NCBI RefSeq assembly: GCF_005870035.1
Contig: NZ_SWJG01000001.1
Span: 1,165,639-1,229,638 of the forward strand
Reading direction: 5' to 3'
DNA length: 64,000 nucleotides
Source of the DNA: Spirosoma lacussanchae
GTDB lineage: Bacteria > Bacteroidota > Bacteroidia > Cytophagales > Spirosomataceae
Shown here: one piece after another, positions 25,343 to 34,329 of the stretch
Layout: each line of letters begins with the position of its first letter
How positions within the stretch are numbered: position 1 is the first letter of the stretch
The notes under the pieces: generated by a model
What the model saw: the letters and a program-made list of their open reading frames with translations, nothing else
Databases searched by the model: none
What the model was told of the DNA's origin: nothing
Program-made: the position numbers and the translations under genes

Positions 25343-26965
25343 ATGTCTGTAGTTGAAAATACATCTGTCGTAGCGGCATCGGTAGCTTCCCGTTTTCGGC
25401 CGGGCTGGACCCTGCTGCTCCTGTCTGGCCTGTGTCTCGTGTTAAGCAGCCATCTGGGGTACATGCCACTCGACACGGGCGACGAAGCCCGACGGGCATT
25501 GGTATCGCTCGAGATGATACTGTCTGGCGACTACATAACCCCAACCCTGCACGGCGAGCGGTATTTCAACAAACCACCGCTGTACAACTGGATTATCATT
25601 GGCTCCTATCAATTGTTTGGTTCGTACTCAACCTACGCGCTTCGTTTTCCGATGCTGGTATCGCTGTTGCTGCTGGGGGTAACGTTATTCGTTATCGTGC
25701 GCCGGTATACCAGCAGCACCATAGCGCTGGCTGCGGCCCTGATGACGCTGACCAACGGTCGGGTACTGCTCTACGACTCCATGCTGGGGCTGATCGAGAT
25801 TACATTTGCCTGGGTGACCTACGCAGCCATGATGCTGGTGTACCACTTTGACCGGAAAAGAAACTACTGGTGGCTCTATGCTACTACCTATGCGCTTACG
25901 GCCGTTGGGTTCCTGCTGAAAGGACTGCCTCCCATTGCTTTCCAGGGGCTCACCCTGGCTGGCTGGTTTCTGTATACCCGGCGCTGGCGCCTGCTGTTCC
26001 ATCCGGCTCATGCAGCCGGTTTGTTCATCTTTGTGCTGATCACGGGTAGCTATTACCTGGCCTATTTCAGCCGAAATGCCATTCCGTTCAGCGATGTTGC
26101 CAGCGTCATCCTGAGCGAAAGTGCCAAACGAACCGGTCTGACGTTTGGCCTGGGCGCTACTCTGCTGCACCTTGTTTCCTTTCCGTTCGAGCTGATTTAC
26201 CATTTCGTTCCGTATACCTTACTGGTGGTGCTGTTGTTTCGGCGGCATATACTGACGTTACTCAAGGCCAATTCATTCATTGCCTTTAATGGGCTGACCT
26301 TCTCGCTCACTGTACTCATCTACTGGTTATCTCCGCAGGTATACGGTCGGTACCTGATCGGGCTGGTGCCGCTGCTGTTTACGGTACTGGCCTACCTCTA
26401 TTATGAGCACTCGGTACCGACAGAGCCCCGGCGGTGGTGGGTAGAGCGGATCTGGCTGGCTACGGCACTGCTTGTAGCCGTGGGCTGCTGGGTCACCCTG
26501 TTCTACCCAACCACGAAAACCATTCCGGGGGTTGTCTGGAAAACCGCCCTTGTTTCGGGCTTGCTCCTGGTGCTGGCCTGGCAGCTTTATCAGCCTTCCA
26601 TAAACCGACTGGGGCTCATGGTGGCGGTAGTGGTGGTGGTCCGGCTGGGTTTCAACTGGCTGGTATTGCCGGGGCGGGTTGAGAAGCGGCAGTTTTACAG
26701 AGACTCCGCCACCCAGGCCGCTCAGCTGACGCTGGGGCGCCCGCTATACGGGTACAAAGCAACGGTCGGTGCCGATAATGCCACGGATGTCAGCACATTC
26801 CACATAACCGCGGCCCGGGGCAGTATCCTGCGCAGAACCAGTAAGAAATACAGCAAGGCACTCTATATCGCCGACTCGGCCAGTCTGGTCAACGAGCGTT
26901 ACCGGACCTTGGGAGAACTAACCCTGTTTGACCGGCATCCGGCCTTCATCGTACAATTCAACTGA
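25343..26965 (+). CDS. Glycosyltransferase family 39, ArnT/PMT-like
   Basis: 540-aa polytopic membrane protein. The first loop has DTGDEARRALVSLEMILSGDYITP and GERYFNKPPLYNW, the acidic catalytic motif of ArnT-type transferases that take sugars from undecaprenyl phosphate on the periplasmic side. About 11-12 TM segments follow (for example FPMLVSLLLLGVTLFVIV), then a ~90-residue C-terminal soluble end. It probably adds a sugar to lipid A, a protein or the exported polymer. The next gene starts 28 bases later. Confidence 0.88.
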   Translation: MSVVENTSVVAASVASRFRPGWTLLLLSGLCLVLSSHLGYMPLDTGDEARRALVSLEMILSGDYITPTLHGERYFNKPPLYNWIIIGSYQLFGSYSTYALRFPMLVSLLLLGVTLFVIVRRYTSSTIALAAALMTLTNGRVLLYDSMLGLIEITFAWVTYAAMMLVYHFDRKRNYWWLYATTYALTAVGFLLKGLPPIAFQGLTLAGWFLYTRRWRLLFHPAHAAGLFIFVLITGSYYLAYFSRNAIPFSDVASVILSESAKRTGLTFGLGATLLHLVSFPFELIYHFVPYTLLVVLLFRRHILTLLKANSFIAFNGLTFSLTVLIYWLSPQVYGRYLIGLVPLLFTVLAYLYYEHSVPTEPRRWWVERIWLATALLVAVGCWVTLFYPTTKTIPGVVWKTALVSGLLLVLAWQLYQPSINRLGLMVAVVVVVRLGFNWLVLPGRVEKRQFYRDSATQAAQLTLGRPLYGYKATVGADNATDVSTFHITAARGSILRRTSKKYSKALYIADSASLVNERYRTLGELTLFDRHPAFIVQFN

Positions 26966-26993
26966 TGCTGATCACCGGCAAGCCCCGATCCGT

Positions 26994-27857
26994 ATGCTGA
27001 GCAGGCCCAATACGTTATCAACGCGGCCCAGAATCCGGCCGCTGGTCAGTCTGAAAGGGCTGGTGTCGATGTGCGCGCTGACCGTTGTGGTATATCAGCT
27101 GGCACACAACCGCCGGTTCTACAGTGCGCTCGACGTCGAACTGGTGCGGCTGCTGGCTGCGGGAGGGCTGATGGCGGTATCTAAATGGTTCTCGGCGGAG
27201 CGCTACCGGCTGCTGGTCAGAGAGGCCGGGGTTCGTATGGCATCGGCGGATCTGATCCGGCTCTACTGGCAGGGCATGTTCTACAACCAGTTTCTGCCGG
27301 GTAGCGTGGGGGGCGACGGCTTTAAGGTCTGGCAACTGCACCGGCATGGTGGCGGTAGCCTCCGAAAACTGACCACACTGACGCTGCTTGACCGGATCAT
27401 TGGCCTGGTTCCGCTGGTGGCGCTGCTGCTGATCGCGGCCTGGGCCCGACTCCCTCAGCTCGGTATCTCGGGGGGGCTCTGCCTATTGCTGGTACTGGCC
27501 ATGTACGCCGTTTTTATCGGTGGGTTGCGCTGGTTCATGGGCTGGACAGTCCGCCAGCAGCTGCTGCTACATCTCTATTCGGTCGGGGTTCAGCTGACGC
27601 AGTGCCTGATGACGGTCTATATCGTCTGGTCGCTGGGGTACACCGACGATCTGGGCTCTTACCTGTTTCTGTTTCTGGCTTCGTCACTGGGTACGGCTCT
27701 CCCCATTACGGTTGGTGGTATCGGCATTCGGGAAATCGTTTTTTCGGCGGGGGCCAGCTATGTAGGCATACCCGCCGAGCAGGCCATGCTTATAGGATTC
27801 ATCGTCTACGGCCTTTCGCTGCTGGTAGCTACACCGGGCGGCTTTTTTAAGAGTTGA
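26994..27857 (+). CDS. Lysylphosphatidylglycerol synthase-like TM protein (UPF0104)
   Basis: 287-aa polytopic membrane protein of the LPG_synthase_TM/UPF0104 family. Features are the conserved FYNQFLPGSVGGDGFKVWQL segment (about 98-117), several TM helices, and LGTALPITVGGIGIREIVF near 230-250. Family members are flippase-like domains of MprF or stand-alone AglD-like proteins, often in polysaccharide loci; the substrate is unknown. ATG 26994 was chosen because it keeps the whole TM core and leaves a 28-base gap to the GT39 gene; an in-frame start at 26928 would overlap that gene. Confidence 0.82.
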   Translation: MLSRPNTLSTRPRIRPLVSLKGLVSMCALTVVVYQLAHNRRFYSALDVELVRLLAAGGLMAVSKWFSAERYRLLVREAGVRMASADLIRLYWQGMFYNQFLPGSVGGDGFKVWQLHRHGGGSLRKLTTLTLLDRIIGLVPLVALLLIAAWARLPQLGISGGLCLLLVLAMYAVFIGGLRWFMGWTVRQQLLLHLYSVGVQLTQCLMTVYIVWSLGYTDDLGSYLFLFLASSLGTALPITVGGIGIREIVFSAGASYVGIPAEQAMLIGFIVYGLSLLVATPGGFFKS

Positions 27858-27939
27858 CAAAACACTGCCAATCAGGCTTAACAGGGGTGAAATTTGACAA
27901 AATTTTAGTTGATACAGATATATATAGTTACTGATAATT

Positions 27940-27947
27940 ATATTTGA
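27940..27947 (+). promoter_or_regulatory. Putative -7 box upstream of the wzi-like gene
   Basis: TATATTTG matches TAnnTTTG; no good -33 element is at the ideal distance. The likely start codon (28022) is 75 bases downstream, so a frame opening at 27944 would lie inside the promoter. Confidence 0.4.
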
Positions 27948-28021
27948 GAAACCTTTGGGTAATAGAAACTTATAAAAATCTATTTTCTATTACTATTAGG
28001 GGAAATATATATATTCCTCGT

Positions 28022-29521
28022 ATGATAACAGGGCTACGAGTTCTCAAACTGTTAATTAGTGTAGCTGCAGTAAGTCAAGTATGGGCGCAAACGACCGACT
28101 CGCTGGCGGTAGCATCAAGACACTCGGCTACGTACGGGGTCGAGGTAGCGGGGCTGGCAGCATCGGCCACTCGAACACCGTTCTGGCTGCGCGCTAATCA
28201 GTTTGGCATTGTTCCCGTCAGTAGCCCGGCCGGCCTGGCCATTCTCCAGACAACGGGCCGCTACGGCCTGAGCACTGCCCATCCGAATCGGCAGCTTTCG
28301 TACGGGGTTGAAGTCGTAGGAAACGCGGCTCCTCAGTCGCGGGTGCTGATTCCTCAGGCGTATGTATCGCTCGATATGGGCCGTTTCAGTTTGTGGGGCG
28401 GTCGCAAAAAAGAAATCATCGGCCTGGGCGACTCAACCCTGACATCTGGTTTTTACGCCTGGTCAGGAAACGCACTGCCCATCACTAAAGTACAGATTGG
28501 CACCCGCGGATTCGCTCCGCTGGGCTTTACCCGGGGGCTGGTATCCGTCAACGCCTTTTTTGCACACGGGTGGTTTGCCAATACCGACTCCATCCAGGGC
28601 TCGTTTCTGCACCAGAAGGCGGTATATGTCCGGATCGGCCGCCCCAACAACCGGTTTCGTTTCACCGGTGGTGTGCTGCATAATGCCCAGTGGGGAGGCC
28701 GCTCGGCAACCCTGCCCAAAACACTCGCTATCAACGGGCAGCTCCCCAGCTCGTTTCAGGATTACCTCTATGTCCTGACCGCCCGGGAAGGAGGGGAGTC
28801 CGATTCGCCCAATCTGACCGATTTCGATCGCCTGAACCGGGTGGGTAACCATTTGGGCTCCATTGATTTTGCGCTGGAGACAACCGTAGCGCGCTGGCAG
28901 CTCATGGGCTATTATCAACATCCCTTCGAGGATAAATCGGGGGTGGTGTTCGTCAACATGCCCGACGGTCTGTACGGCCTGCGGCTGAAACGGCAACCGG
29001 GCACCGGCTTCGGGGTCGACAACCTGCTGATCGAGTACCTGACCACCCTCAGCCAGAGCGGATCGATTACCGGCACCGTACGCTACGACGGGAAAGACGA
29101 TTACTTCAACAACTACCAGTACCGCGACGGCTGGGTACAGGATCGGAACGTAATCGGGACCCCGTTTTTCGCGCAGCTCCGTGACGTCCGGACCGATGTG
29201 CCGTTTGCCGTTAAAAACAATGTACTGGCTATTGCCAGCAATCGGGTCGAGCTGATCCATCTGGGACTGGCCGGATCGGCCGGCGAACGAACCCGCTGGC
29301 AGCTGAAACTATCGGCCAGCCAGCATTACGGCGCCCCCCGGCGGGTATTCAGTCGGGCCGTACCGCAGTTTTCCGGTTTGGCTTCGGTTAACTGGCCACT
29401 CAACTGGCTGGGCGGGTCTGAACTCCGGACGGCCGTTGCTCTCGACCAGGGCGAGCTATACACCAATTCGCTGGGCGGCTGGATCAGCCTACGCAAGACC
29501 TGGACAACCAACCGACCCTGA
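28022..29521 (+). CDS. Capsule assembly Wzi family outer-membrane protein
   Basis: 499-aa protein with a signal peptide (MITGLRVLKLLISVAAVSQVWAQ) starting at ATG 28022. The mature part has the alternating strands of an outer-membrane beta barrel and the Wzi family pattern: TPFWLRANQFGIVP near the start, WGGRKKEIIGLGDSTLTSG, and FRFTGGVLHNAQWGG. Escherichia Wzi binds capsule polymer at the cell surface. This places a surface-attachment function in the plus half of the locus. The last residues lack the usual terminal aromatic signature. Confidence 0.85.
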   Translation: MITGLRVLKLLISVAAVSQVWAQTTDSLAVASRHSATYGVEVAGLAASATRTPFWLRANQFGIVPVSSPAGLAILQTTGRYGLSTAHPNRQLSYGVEVVGNAAPQSRVLIPQAYVSLDMGRFSLWGGRKKEIIGLGDSTLTSGFYAWSGNALPITKVQIGTRGFAPLGFTRGLVSVNAFFAHGWFANTDSIQGSFLHQKAVYVRIGRPNNRFRFTGGVLHNAQWGGRSATLPKTLAINGQLPSSFQDYLYVLTAREGGESDSPNLTDFDRLNRVGNHLGSIDFALETTVARWQLMGYYQHPFEDKSGVVFVNMPDGLYGLRLKRQPGTGFGVDNLLIEYLTTLSQSGSITGTVRYDGKDDYFNNYQYRDGWVQDRNVIGTPFFAQLRDVRTDVPFAVKNNVLAIASNRVELIHLGLAGSAGERTRWQLKLSASQHYGAPRRVFSRAVPQFSGLASVNWPLNWLGGSELRTAVALDQGELYTNSLGGWISLRKTWTTNRP

Positions 29522-29631
29522 CCCTCATCCGTAGTTACCACTATCCTGACCCGCTTTATTGCTACTAATCCGATCGAAGCACTTTACATACATACTCAGT
29601 CCTGACGATACCGCTTATATAGATACAACCT

Positions 29632-30441
29632 ATGCCATTACAAACATCTGAACCGTCAACACCCTCTCTGCCCGTTAGGCGTACGCGGGTGATCAGCCTG
29701 AATGTTTCTTTGGGCGATTATGCCCACTTGCAGGACTGGGTTATAGAAGCCGCCCGCCAGCGGGCATCGAAGTCCGTCTGTTTTGCCAATGTACACATGG
29801 TTGTAGAGGCCCGTCGTAACGCTGCTATTGCCCAGGCCGTAAACAGCGCCGACTGGGTAGCGCCCGACGGAGTGCCTTTACTGTGGGCCATGCGTGGTTT
29901 GTACGGCCTTCGACAGGAGCGTATTGCGGGCATGGATGCCATCAGCAGCTTATTGCAGAAAGCAGCCGAGGCCGGTATTTCGGTTTTTTTCTACGGCTCT
30001 ACGCCCGACGTGCTGGACGAAATTCGCCGGATCTGTGCCCGGGAGTTCCCGAAGCTGCAGATAGCCGGTATGGTATCACCGCCGTTCCGGCCCATGACCC
30101 CCGCCGAAGAAACCGGCGTTGTCGATCAGATCACCGCGTCGGGTGCCGGGCTGGTTTTCGTTGCGCTCGGATGCCCCAAGCAGGAACTCTGGATGGCCCG
30201 GATGCGGGGGCGTATCCCGGCCGTATTACTCGGTATTGGCGGAGCATTGCCGGTGCTGGCCGGCCAGCAGACACGCGCCCCCCGCTGGATGCAGAAAATC
30301 GGTACCGAGTGGTTATTCCGCCTGATGCAGGAGCCCCGCCGGTTGTTCAAACGCTATACGGTTACCAACTCCCTGTACATCTACTATTTCGTCCGTCAGT
30401 TTCTTAACCAGCAGCTATCGTATGACAAAGTTCGGAACTAA
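29632..30441 (+). CDS. WecG/TagA/CpsF family glycosyltransferase
   Basis: 269-aa GT26 enzyme. The N-terminal SLNVSLGDYAHLQDWVI, FANVHMVVEARRN, DWVAPDGVPLLWAMR, VFFYGSTPDVLDEI, LVFVALGCPKQELWMARM and GIGGALPVLAGQQTRAPRWMQ follow the family order, with the DG(V) motif as the likely catalytic acidic site. Such enzymes add a ManNAcA, ManNAc or glucosyl unit to lipid-linked sugars on the cytoplasmic face. The following GT2 gene starts 20 bases before this one ends. Confidence 0.92.
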   Translation: MPLQTSEPSTPSLPVRRTRVISLNVSLGDYAHLQDWVIEAARQRASKSVCFANVHMVVEARRNAAIAQAVNSADWVAPDGVPLLWAMRGLYGLRQERIAGMDAISSLLQKAAEAGISVFFYGSTPDVLDEIRRICAREFPKLQIAGMVSPPFRPMTPAEETGVVDQITASGAGLVFVALGCPKQELWMARMRGRIPAVLLGIGGALPVLAGQQTRAPRWMQKIGTEWLFRLMQEPRRLFKRYTVTNSLYIYYFVRQFLNQQLSYDKVRN

Positions 30442-31348
30442 CGGAGCCGGACTGGCTCCCATTGCGCTGTTCGCCTACAAGCGCCCCGATGAAGTACGTC
30501 AGGTACTGGAAGCTTTGCAGGCCAACCATCTGGCTGCGGACAGTGAACTGTATATATTCTCCGATGGGCCCCGTAGCCCGGCCGATGCCGACAAGGTAGA
30601 AGCCGTACGGGCTGTGCTGGATACCGCAACGGGATTTCGGGCCGTTCATCGTCAGTATGCCGAGACTAACAACGGATTGGCTAAGTCGATCATCACCAAC
30701 GTAACGGCTCTGCTGGGAAAGTACCGGAGTGTTATCGTGCTGGAAGACGACCTGCTGACCAGTCCTAATTTCCTCGACTATATGAATCAGTGCCTGCAAC
30801 GGTACAAGGGTAACCAACGGGTATTTTCAATTACGGGTTACTCATTCCCCATCGACCGGCCAATCAGCTACCTGGCCGACGCTTACGCTTTTCCGCGTAC
30901 GGGTTCGTGGGGCTGGGCAACCTGGTCTGACCGCTGGCAACAGGCCGATTGGGCGGTGTCTGATTACGCAGCCTTCCGGGCCGATCCGGTTCGGCAACAA
31001 CAGTTCAACCAAGGAGGAAGCGACCGGGTGCGCATGCTTCGGCGGCAGCAGGAAGGCGAGATCAACTCCTGGGCAATCCGGTGGTGTTACAGCCAGTTCA
31101 AAGCGGGCGGATTTACCATTTACCCGACCGAGTCGAAGATTCAGAACATCGGCTTCTCTACTGAGTCGACCAACACCAACGTATTTAACCGTTACCGGAC
31201 CCGGCTCGATACGGGCGCTCAGCGAACGTTCATGCTGCCGGATAACATCGAGCCCACGCCCTACTATACCCGCCAGATTCAGCATCAGTTCAGTTTACGA
31301 GTCCGGCTGTTTAACCGACTGAAAACCTATGCCGGTTTACGCAATTAA
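30422..31348 (+). CDS. Family 2-like glycosyltransferase
   Basis: 308-aa GT-A-fold transferase. LFAYKRPDEVRQVLEAL near residue 14 is the first strand, LYIFSDGPRS near 42 replaces the usual DDGS, and VIVLEDDLLTSPNFLDYMNQCL near 104-125 carries the EDD metal motif. The combination with the SWGWATWSDRW segment is seen in GT2-like enzymes of surface polysaccharide loci (GNT-I-like fold). The sugar is unknown. It overlaps wecG by 20 bases and is followed 45 bases later by a GT4 gene. Confidence 0.85.
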   Translation: MTKFGTNGAGLAPIALFAYKRPDEVRQVLEALQANHLAADSELYIFSDGPRSPADADKVEAVRAVLDTATGFRAVHRQYAETNNGLAKSIITNVTALLGKYRSVIVLEDDLLTSPNFLDYMNQCLQRYKGNQRVFSITGYSFPIDRPISYLADAYAFPRTGSWGWATWSDRWQQADWAVSDYAAFRADPVRQQQFNQGGSDRVRMLRRQQEGEINSWAIRWCYSQFKAGGFTIYPTESKIQNIGFSTESTNTNVFNRYRTRLDTGAQRTFMLPDNIEPTPYYTRQIQHQFSLRVRLFNRLKTYAGLRN

Positions 31349-31393
31349 TCGTTCCGTAGGTATACCCGTACATGATTCATAGTCGTATAGCTT

Positions 31394-32581
31394 ATGCGTA
31401 TTCTGTTTATTCATAATTACTATCAGCAGCGAGGGGGAGAGGATATCATATTCGAGCAGGAGGTGGCCATGCTACGGGAAGCCGGTTCGATCGTCGAAAC
31501 GGTTGAATTTACGAACGATGGTTTCGATGGTTCGCTACTGGGGACGGTTACAGGGGCGGCTCTGTCGTTATATAGCAGTCAGTCGGCCAGGCGGGTCGAG
31601 CAGGCCATAGACCGGTTCAAACCTGATGTCGTTCATATTCATAATTTATTCTACACGGCAACGCCTTCTGTCATTCAGGCCGTTAAACGTCGGAATATTC
31701 CTGTCGTGATGACACTTCATAACTACCGGCTGGTATGCGCCAGCGGTATGTTGATGCGCGAAGGTGAAGTACCCTGTGAGCGTTGCCTGACCAAGACAAT
31801 TCCTCTTGACGGTATTCGGTTTGGCTGTTTCCGCGACTCGCGCCTTCAGTCTACGCAACTAACGGCTATTACCAGCCTGCATAAACTAACGGGAGTCTGG
31901 CGTATGGTAGATCGGTTCATTGTGCTGACCGAGTTTGCCCGTGCCAAAATGTTGCAGTCTTCGCTGGGGCTCAGACCGGATCAGGTCGTTGTAAAGCCAA
32001 ATGCGGTACCTGATCTGGGGTACGCCGATCCCGCCCAGCGCGAAGATTACTTTCTGTACATCGGCCGGCTCTCACCCGAAAAAGGTATTCACACCTTGTT
32101 GGCAGCTTTCGGAGCGACTTCACAACGGTTGAAAATACTGGGCGACGGTCCTTTAAAAGCCGACGTGGAGAAAGCCGTTCAACAGCATCAAACTATCCAG
32201 TTCCTTGGCCATCAGCCACGGGCCGCCGTTGTCGAGCAACTAAAGAAGTGCAGGGCATTGGTTGTGCCCTCTATATGGTATGAAGGGCTACCTACGGTAA
32301 TTCTGGAAGCGTTTGCGACAGGCACTCCTATTATTTATGCTGATCAGGCAAATCTCCGTTCAATTGTGGGAGACTACGGAACCCGCTTCTTGCCTGGCGA
32401 TGCTGCTAGTTTGAGGCAGGTCATTCATGAGGTTTCATCAGGCAAGTTGTCTGATAATACAGCTCAGGCCATACGCGGGCAATATGAAACGCAGTATACA
32501 TCAGCAGAAATAGCGCATAAGCAGCTTTTTATCTACAAAAATGTAAGCCCTGCCAAAATGGCGAACGAGTACGTAATATAG
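31394..32581 (+). CDS. Glycosyltransferase family 4
   Basis: 395-aa GT-B retaining glycosyltransferase. N-terminal domain: RILFIHNYYQQRGGEDIIFEQ, VVHIHNLFYTATPSVI. C-terminal nucleotide-sugar domain: YFLYIGRLSPEKGIHTLLAAF and the EX7E signature in WYEGLPTVILEAFATGTPII. A central CERCLTKTIP segment is the Cys-containing insertion found in several GT4 enzymes. It ends the plus-strand run of the locus and is followed by a strong terminator. Confidence 0.93.
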   Translation: MRILFIHNYYQQRGGEDIIFEQEVAMLREAGSIVETVEFTNDGFDGSLLGTVTGAALSLYSSQSARRVEQAIDRFKPDVVHIHNLFYTATPSVIQAVKRRNIPVVMTLHNYRLVCASGMLMREGEVPCERCLTKTIPLDGIRFGCFRDSRLQSTQLTAITSLHKLTGVWRMVDRFIVLTEFARAKMLQSSLGLRPDQVVVKPNAVPDLGYADPAQREDYFLYIGRLSPEKGIHTLLAAFGATSQRLKILGDGPLKADVEKAVQQHQTIQFLGHQPRAAVVEQLKKCRALVVPSIWYEGLPTVILEAFATGTPIIYADQANLRSIVGDYGTRFLPGDAASLRQVIHEVSSGKLSDNTAQAIRGQYETQYTSAEIAHKQLFIYKNVSPAKMANEYVI

Positions 32582-32610
32582 CAATACCTACGGAGATAAC
32601 ACCGTCTGCT

Positions 32611-32639
32611 GAGCCCCGACGCCCACTGCGTCGGGGCTC
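32611..32639 (+). terminator. Intrinsic terminator of the GT4 gene
   Basis: GAGCCCCGACGC and its exact complement (12-bp stem) flank a 5-base loop, followed by GTTTGCGTTT. It lies 30 bases after the GT4 stop. Confidence 0.8.
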
Positions 32640-32792
32640 GTTTGCGTTTATGCCGAGTAGAGACTTGAAAAGGCCTGATGATCATCTGTAGAGATAGGAG
32701 CATAAATGAATAAGGTACTTAGGCACGACAGGATTTGCGACTGAATTCATGACTGAGTAACAAAAAGTAAAAGCGCACAGGTCACAAAATTT

Positions 32793-32937
32793 TTAACGGT
32801 TATAAAAGTCAGCATTAACCATTTTAATCATCATTTAAGCAGGATAACGGCCTTGATTAATGGCGAGCGGTGTGGATTTTAATCTACACTAGTGTAGAAA
32901 TTAGTCCTTAGTTATGCCTATTGCGTAATAGAGTTAA
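32793..32937. repeat. 11-bp-phased TTAA array, distal
   Basis: TTAA occurs at 32793 and 32815 (22 apart), then at 32824, 32835, 32857, 32879 and 32934. The last five all share one 11-base register (gaps 11, 22, 22, 55). Most copies are TTTAA or TTAAT/C. A perfect 14-bp palindrome CTACACTAGTGTAG (32884-32897) sits inside it. It could bind a tandem-repeat regulator. Confidence 0.5.
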
Positions 32938-33005
32938 TAAAATACTGTTTTTGGTAAATAGTGAGTTATAATATGGAAGTCATGGTACTCTGTAAGCTTA
33001 TGATT

Positions 33006-33118
33006 TTAATCATCAAATTTTAAGTTCACTTTAATTCGCTGATATGTCTTAATTCCAGCTTAATCCGGTATTAACAAGTTTATAACTTGACCTTAAGTGT
33101 ATGTTAATCAGGCTTTAA
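33006..33118. promoter_or_regulatory. 11-bp-phased TTAA array upstream of the GH10 gene
   Basis: TTAA starts at 33006, 33020, 33031, 33049, 33060, 33071, 33093, 33104 and 33115. The pair 33020/33031 is 11 apart, and the last six are in one 11-base register with one missing copy at 33082. The last repeat is 26 bases upstream of a -7-like box. The layout resembles tandem OmpR/PhoB-family sites. Regulator unknown. Confidence 0.6.
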
Positions 33119-33120
33119 GG

Positions 33121-33148
33121 TTGATTTTATGTCGGTACATCAATTTTG
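33121..33148 (+). promoter_or_regulatory. Putative promoter of the GH10 xylanase gene
   Basis: CAATTTTG (33141-33148) differs from TAnnTTTG at the first base; TTG at 33121-33123 is 17 bases upstream. The ATG is 33 bases downstream. The weak match fits dependence on the adjacent TTAA array. Confidence 0.4.
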
Positions 33149-33181
33149 TCTCAACGAAAACGGACAAAAAAGACGTACCAA

Positions 33182-34327
33182 ATGACACAAGTTTCTACCT
33201 CCGCCACCAAGCTCTACACATTCTTGATCTCTCTGATTATCACCGGTTTGATGACCGCATGCAGCCAGCAGGTTGATACGGTAGCTCCTGCAAGTGTGAA
33301 TGAGGAAATGATTGCGTCTGCTCGTTTGAACGCTGCTGTATCAGATAGCTTGGCTACTCTTAAATCAGCCGCTTCGTTCCCAATTGGAAGTCTTCATAGC
33401 TCTGCTATGTTAAAAGGTGATGAGAAAGTGCAAAAGATTATTGCGAATGAATTCAATTCCCTGACGGTAGGAATGTTTATGAATGTTCAATGGCAAAAAG
33501 GTAAATTCTTATACAACGTGATGGATAGCCGAGTATTAGGAGCTGAAAAGTACGGTGCACGGCTGCATGGCCACTGCCTAGTTTATCACGAGGCTGCTCC
33601 AGAATGGCTGACGCAGTTCAAAGGAAGTACTGAAGAGTTTGAGAAAGAGGTTAAAATTCACGTACAAACTATAGTAGGCCGCTACAAGGGGCGTGTCCAC
33701 AGCTGGGACGTAATCAATGAGATATTTGAACGTCAAAATGGAAAGATGAAGCAAACATCGTTTCGTAAGCTTTACAACAGTGATGAAGCTTACATGGAAT
33801 TTGTAAAAAAATGTTTTATCTGGGCGCATGAAGCAGATCCAAGCGCAAAGCTATTTTATAATGACAATGCTTATGGACAGTTTGAGCCGATGTTACCAGC
33901 CGTTCTAAAAATGGTGAATGAATTCAGAAAAAGCGGTGTTCCAATCCACGGTTTAGGTAGTCAAATGCATATCAACGTGAATACTACTGACGAAAGCATT
34001 CGTAAATCATTACAGGTATTAGCTTCTACTGGCTTGCTCGTTCACGTATCGGAACTCGATATTGCTATTAATCCTAATCGCAGTAATCAGCTTGTTATTT
34101 CAGATAAGCTCTTGAAAAGTCAAGCCCTCAAATTTCAAACTGTTGCCAATGCATATAAACAGTATGTACCAACTAGCCAGCAGCATGGAATAACTGTGTG
34201 GGGCCTAACTGATACAGAAAGTGATCAAGTTAAAGATAATGGTCCTATCGAAATGCCGCTTTTGTTTACCAGCAAACTTGAGAAAAAACAAAGTTATTTT
34301 GGAATGCTAAGTGGGCTTAAAAATTAA
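33182..34327 (+). CDS. GH10 endo-1,4-beta-xylanase-like lipoprotein
   Basis: 381-aa glycoside hydrolase family 10 protein starting at ATG 33182. A lipobox LMTAC gives acylation at Cys27, so it sits in the envelope. GH10 signatures: HGHCLVYHEAAPEWL, the acid/base Glu180 in WDVINEIFE, GLGSQMHIN, the nucleophile Glu291 in HVSELDIAIN, and WGLTDTESD near the end. It is a single catalytic domain with no binding module. Base composition is AT-rich like the minus half of the locus and unlike the GT4 gene upstream. Placed between two polysaccharide operons, it may trim or release the cell's own polymer instead of digesting plant xylan (inference). Confidence 0.88.
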   Translation: MTQVSTSATKLYTFLISLIITGLMTACSQQVDTVAPASVNEEMIASARLNAAVSDSLATLKSAASFPIGSLHSSAMLKGDEKVQKIIANEFNSLTVGMFMNVQWQKGKFLYNVMDSRVLGAEKYGARLHGHCLVYHEAAPEWLTQFKGSTEEFEKEVKIHVQTIVGRYKGRVHSWDVINEIFERQNGKMKQTSFRKLYNSDEAYMEFVKKCFIWAHEADPSAKLFYNDNAYGQFEPMLPAVLKMVNEFRKSGVPIHGLGSQMHINVNTTDESIRKSLQVLASTGLLVHVSELDIAINPNRSNQLVISDKLLKSQALKFQTVANAYKQYVPTSQQHGITVWGLTDTESDQVKDNGPIEMPLLFTSKLEKKQSYFGMLSGLKN

Positions 34328-34329
34328 CA

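Noticed and set aside
32793..33118. CRISPR-like or tandem-repeat reading of the TTAA arrays
   Set aside because: Only a 4-5 base core is shared and the spacer is a constant 6-7 bases; there are no long repeats or unique spacers and no cas genes.
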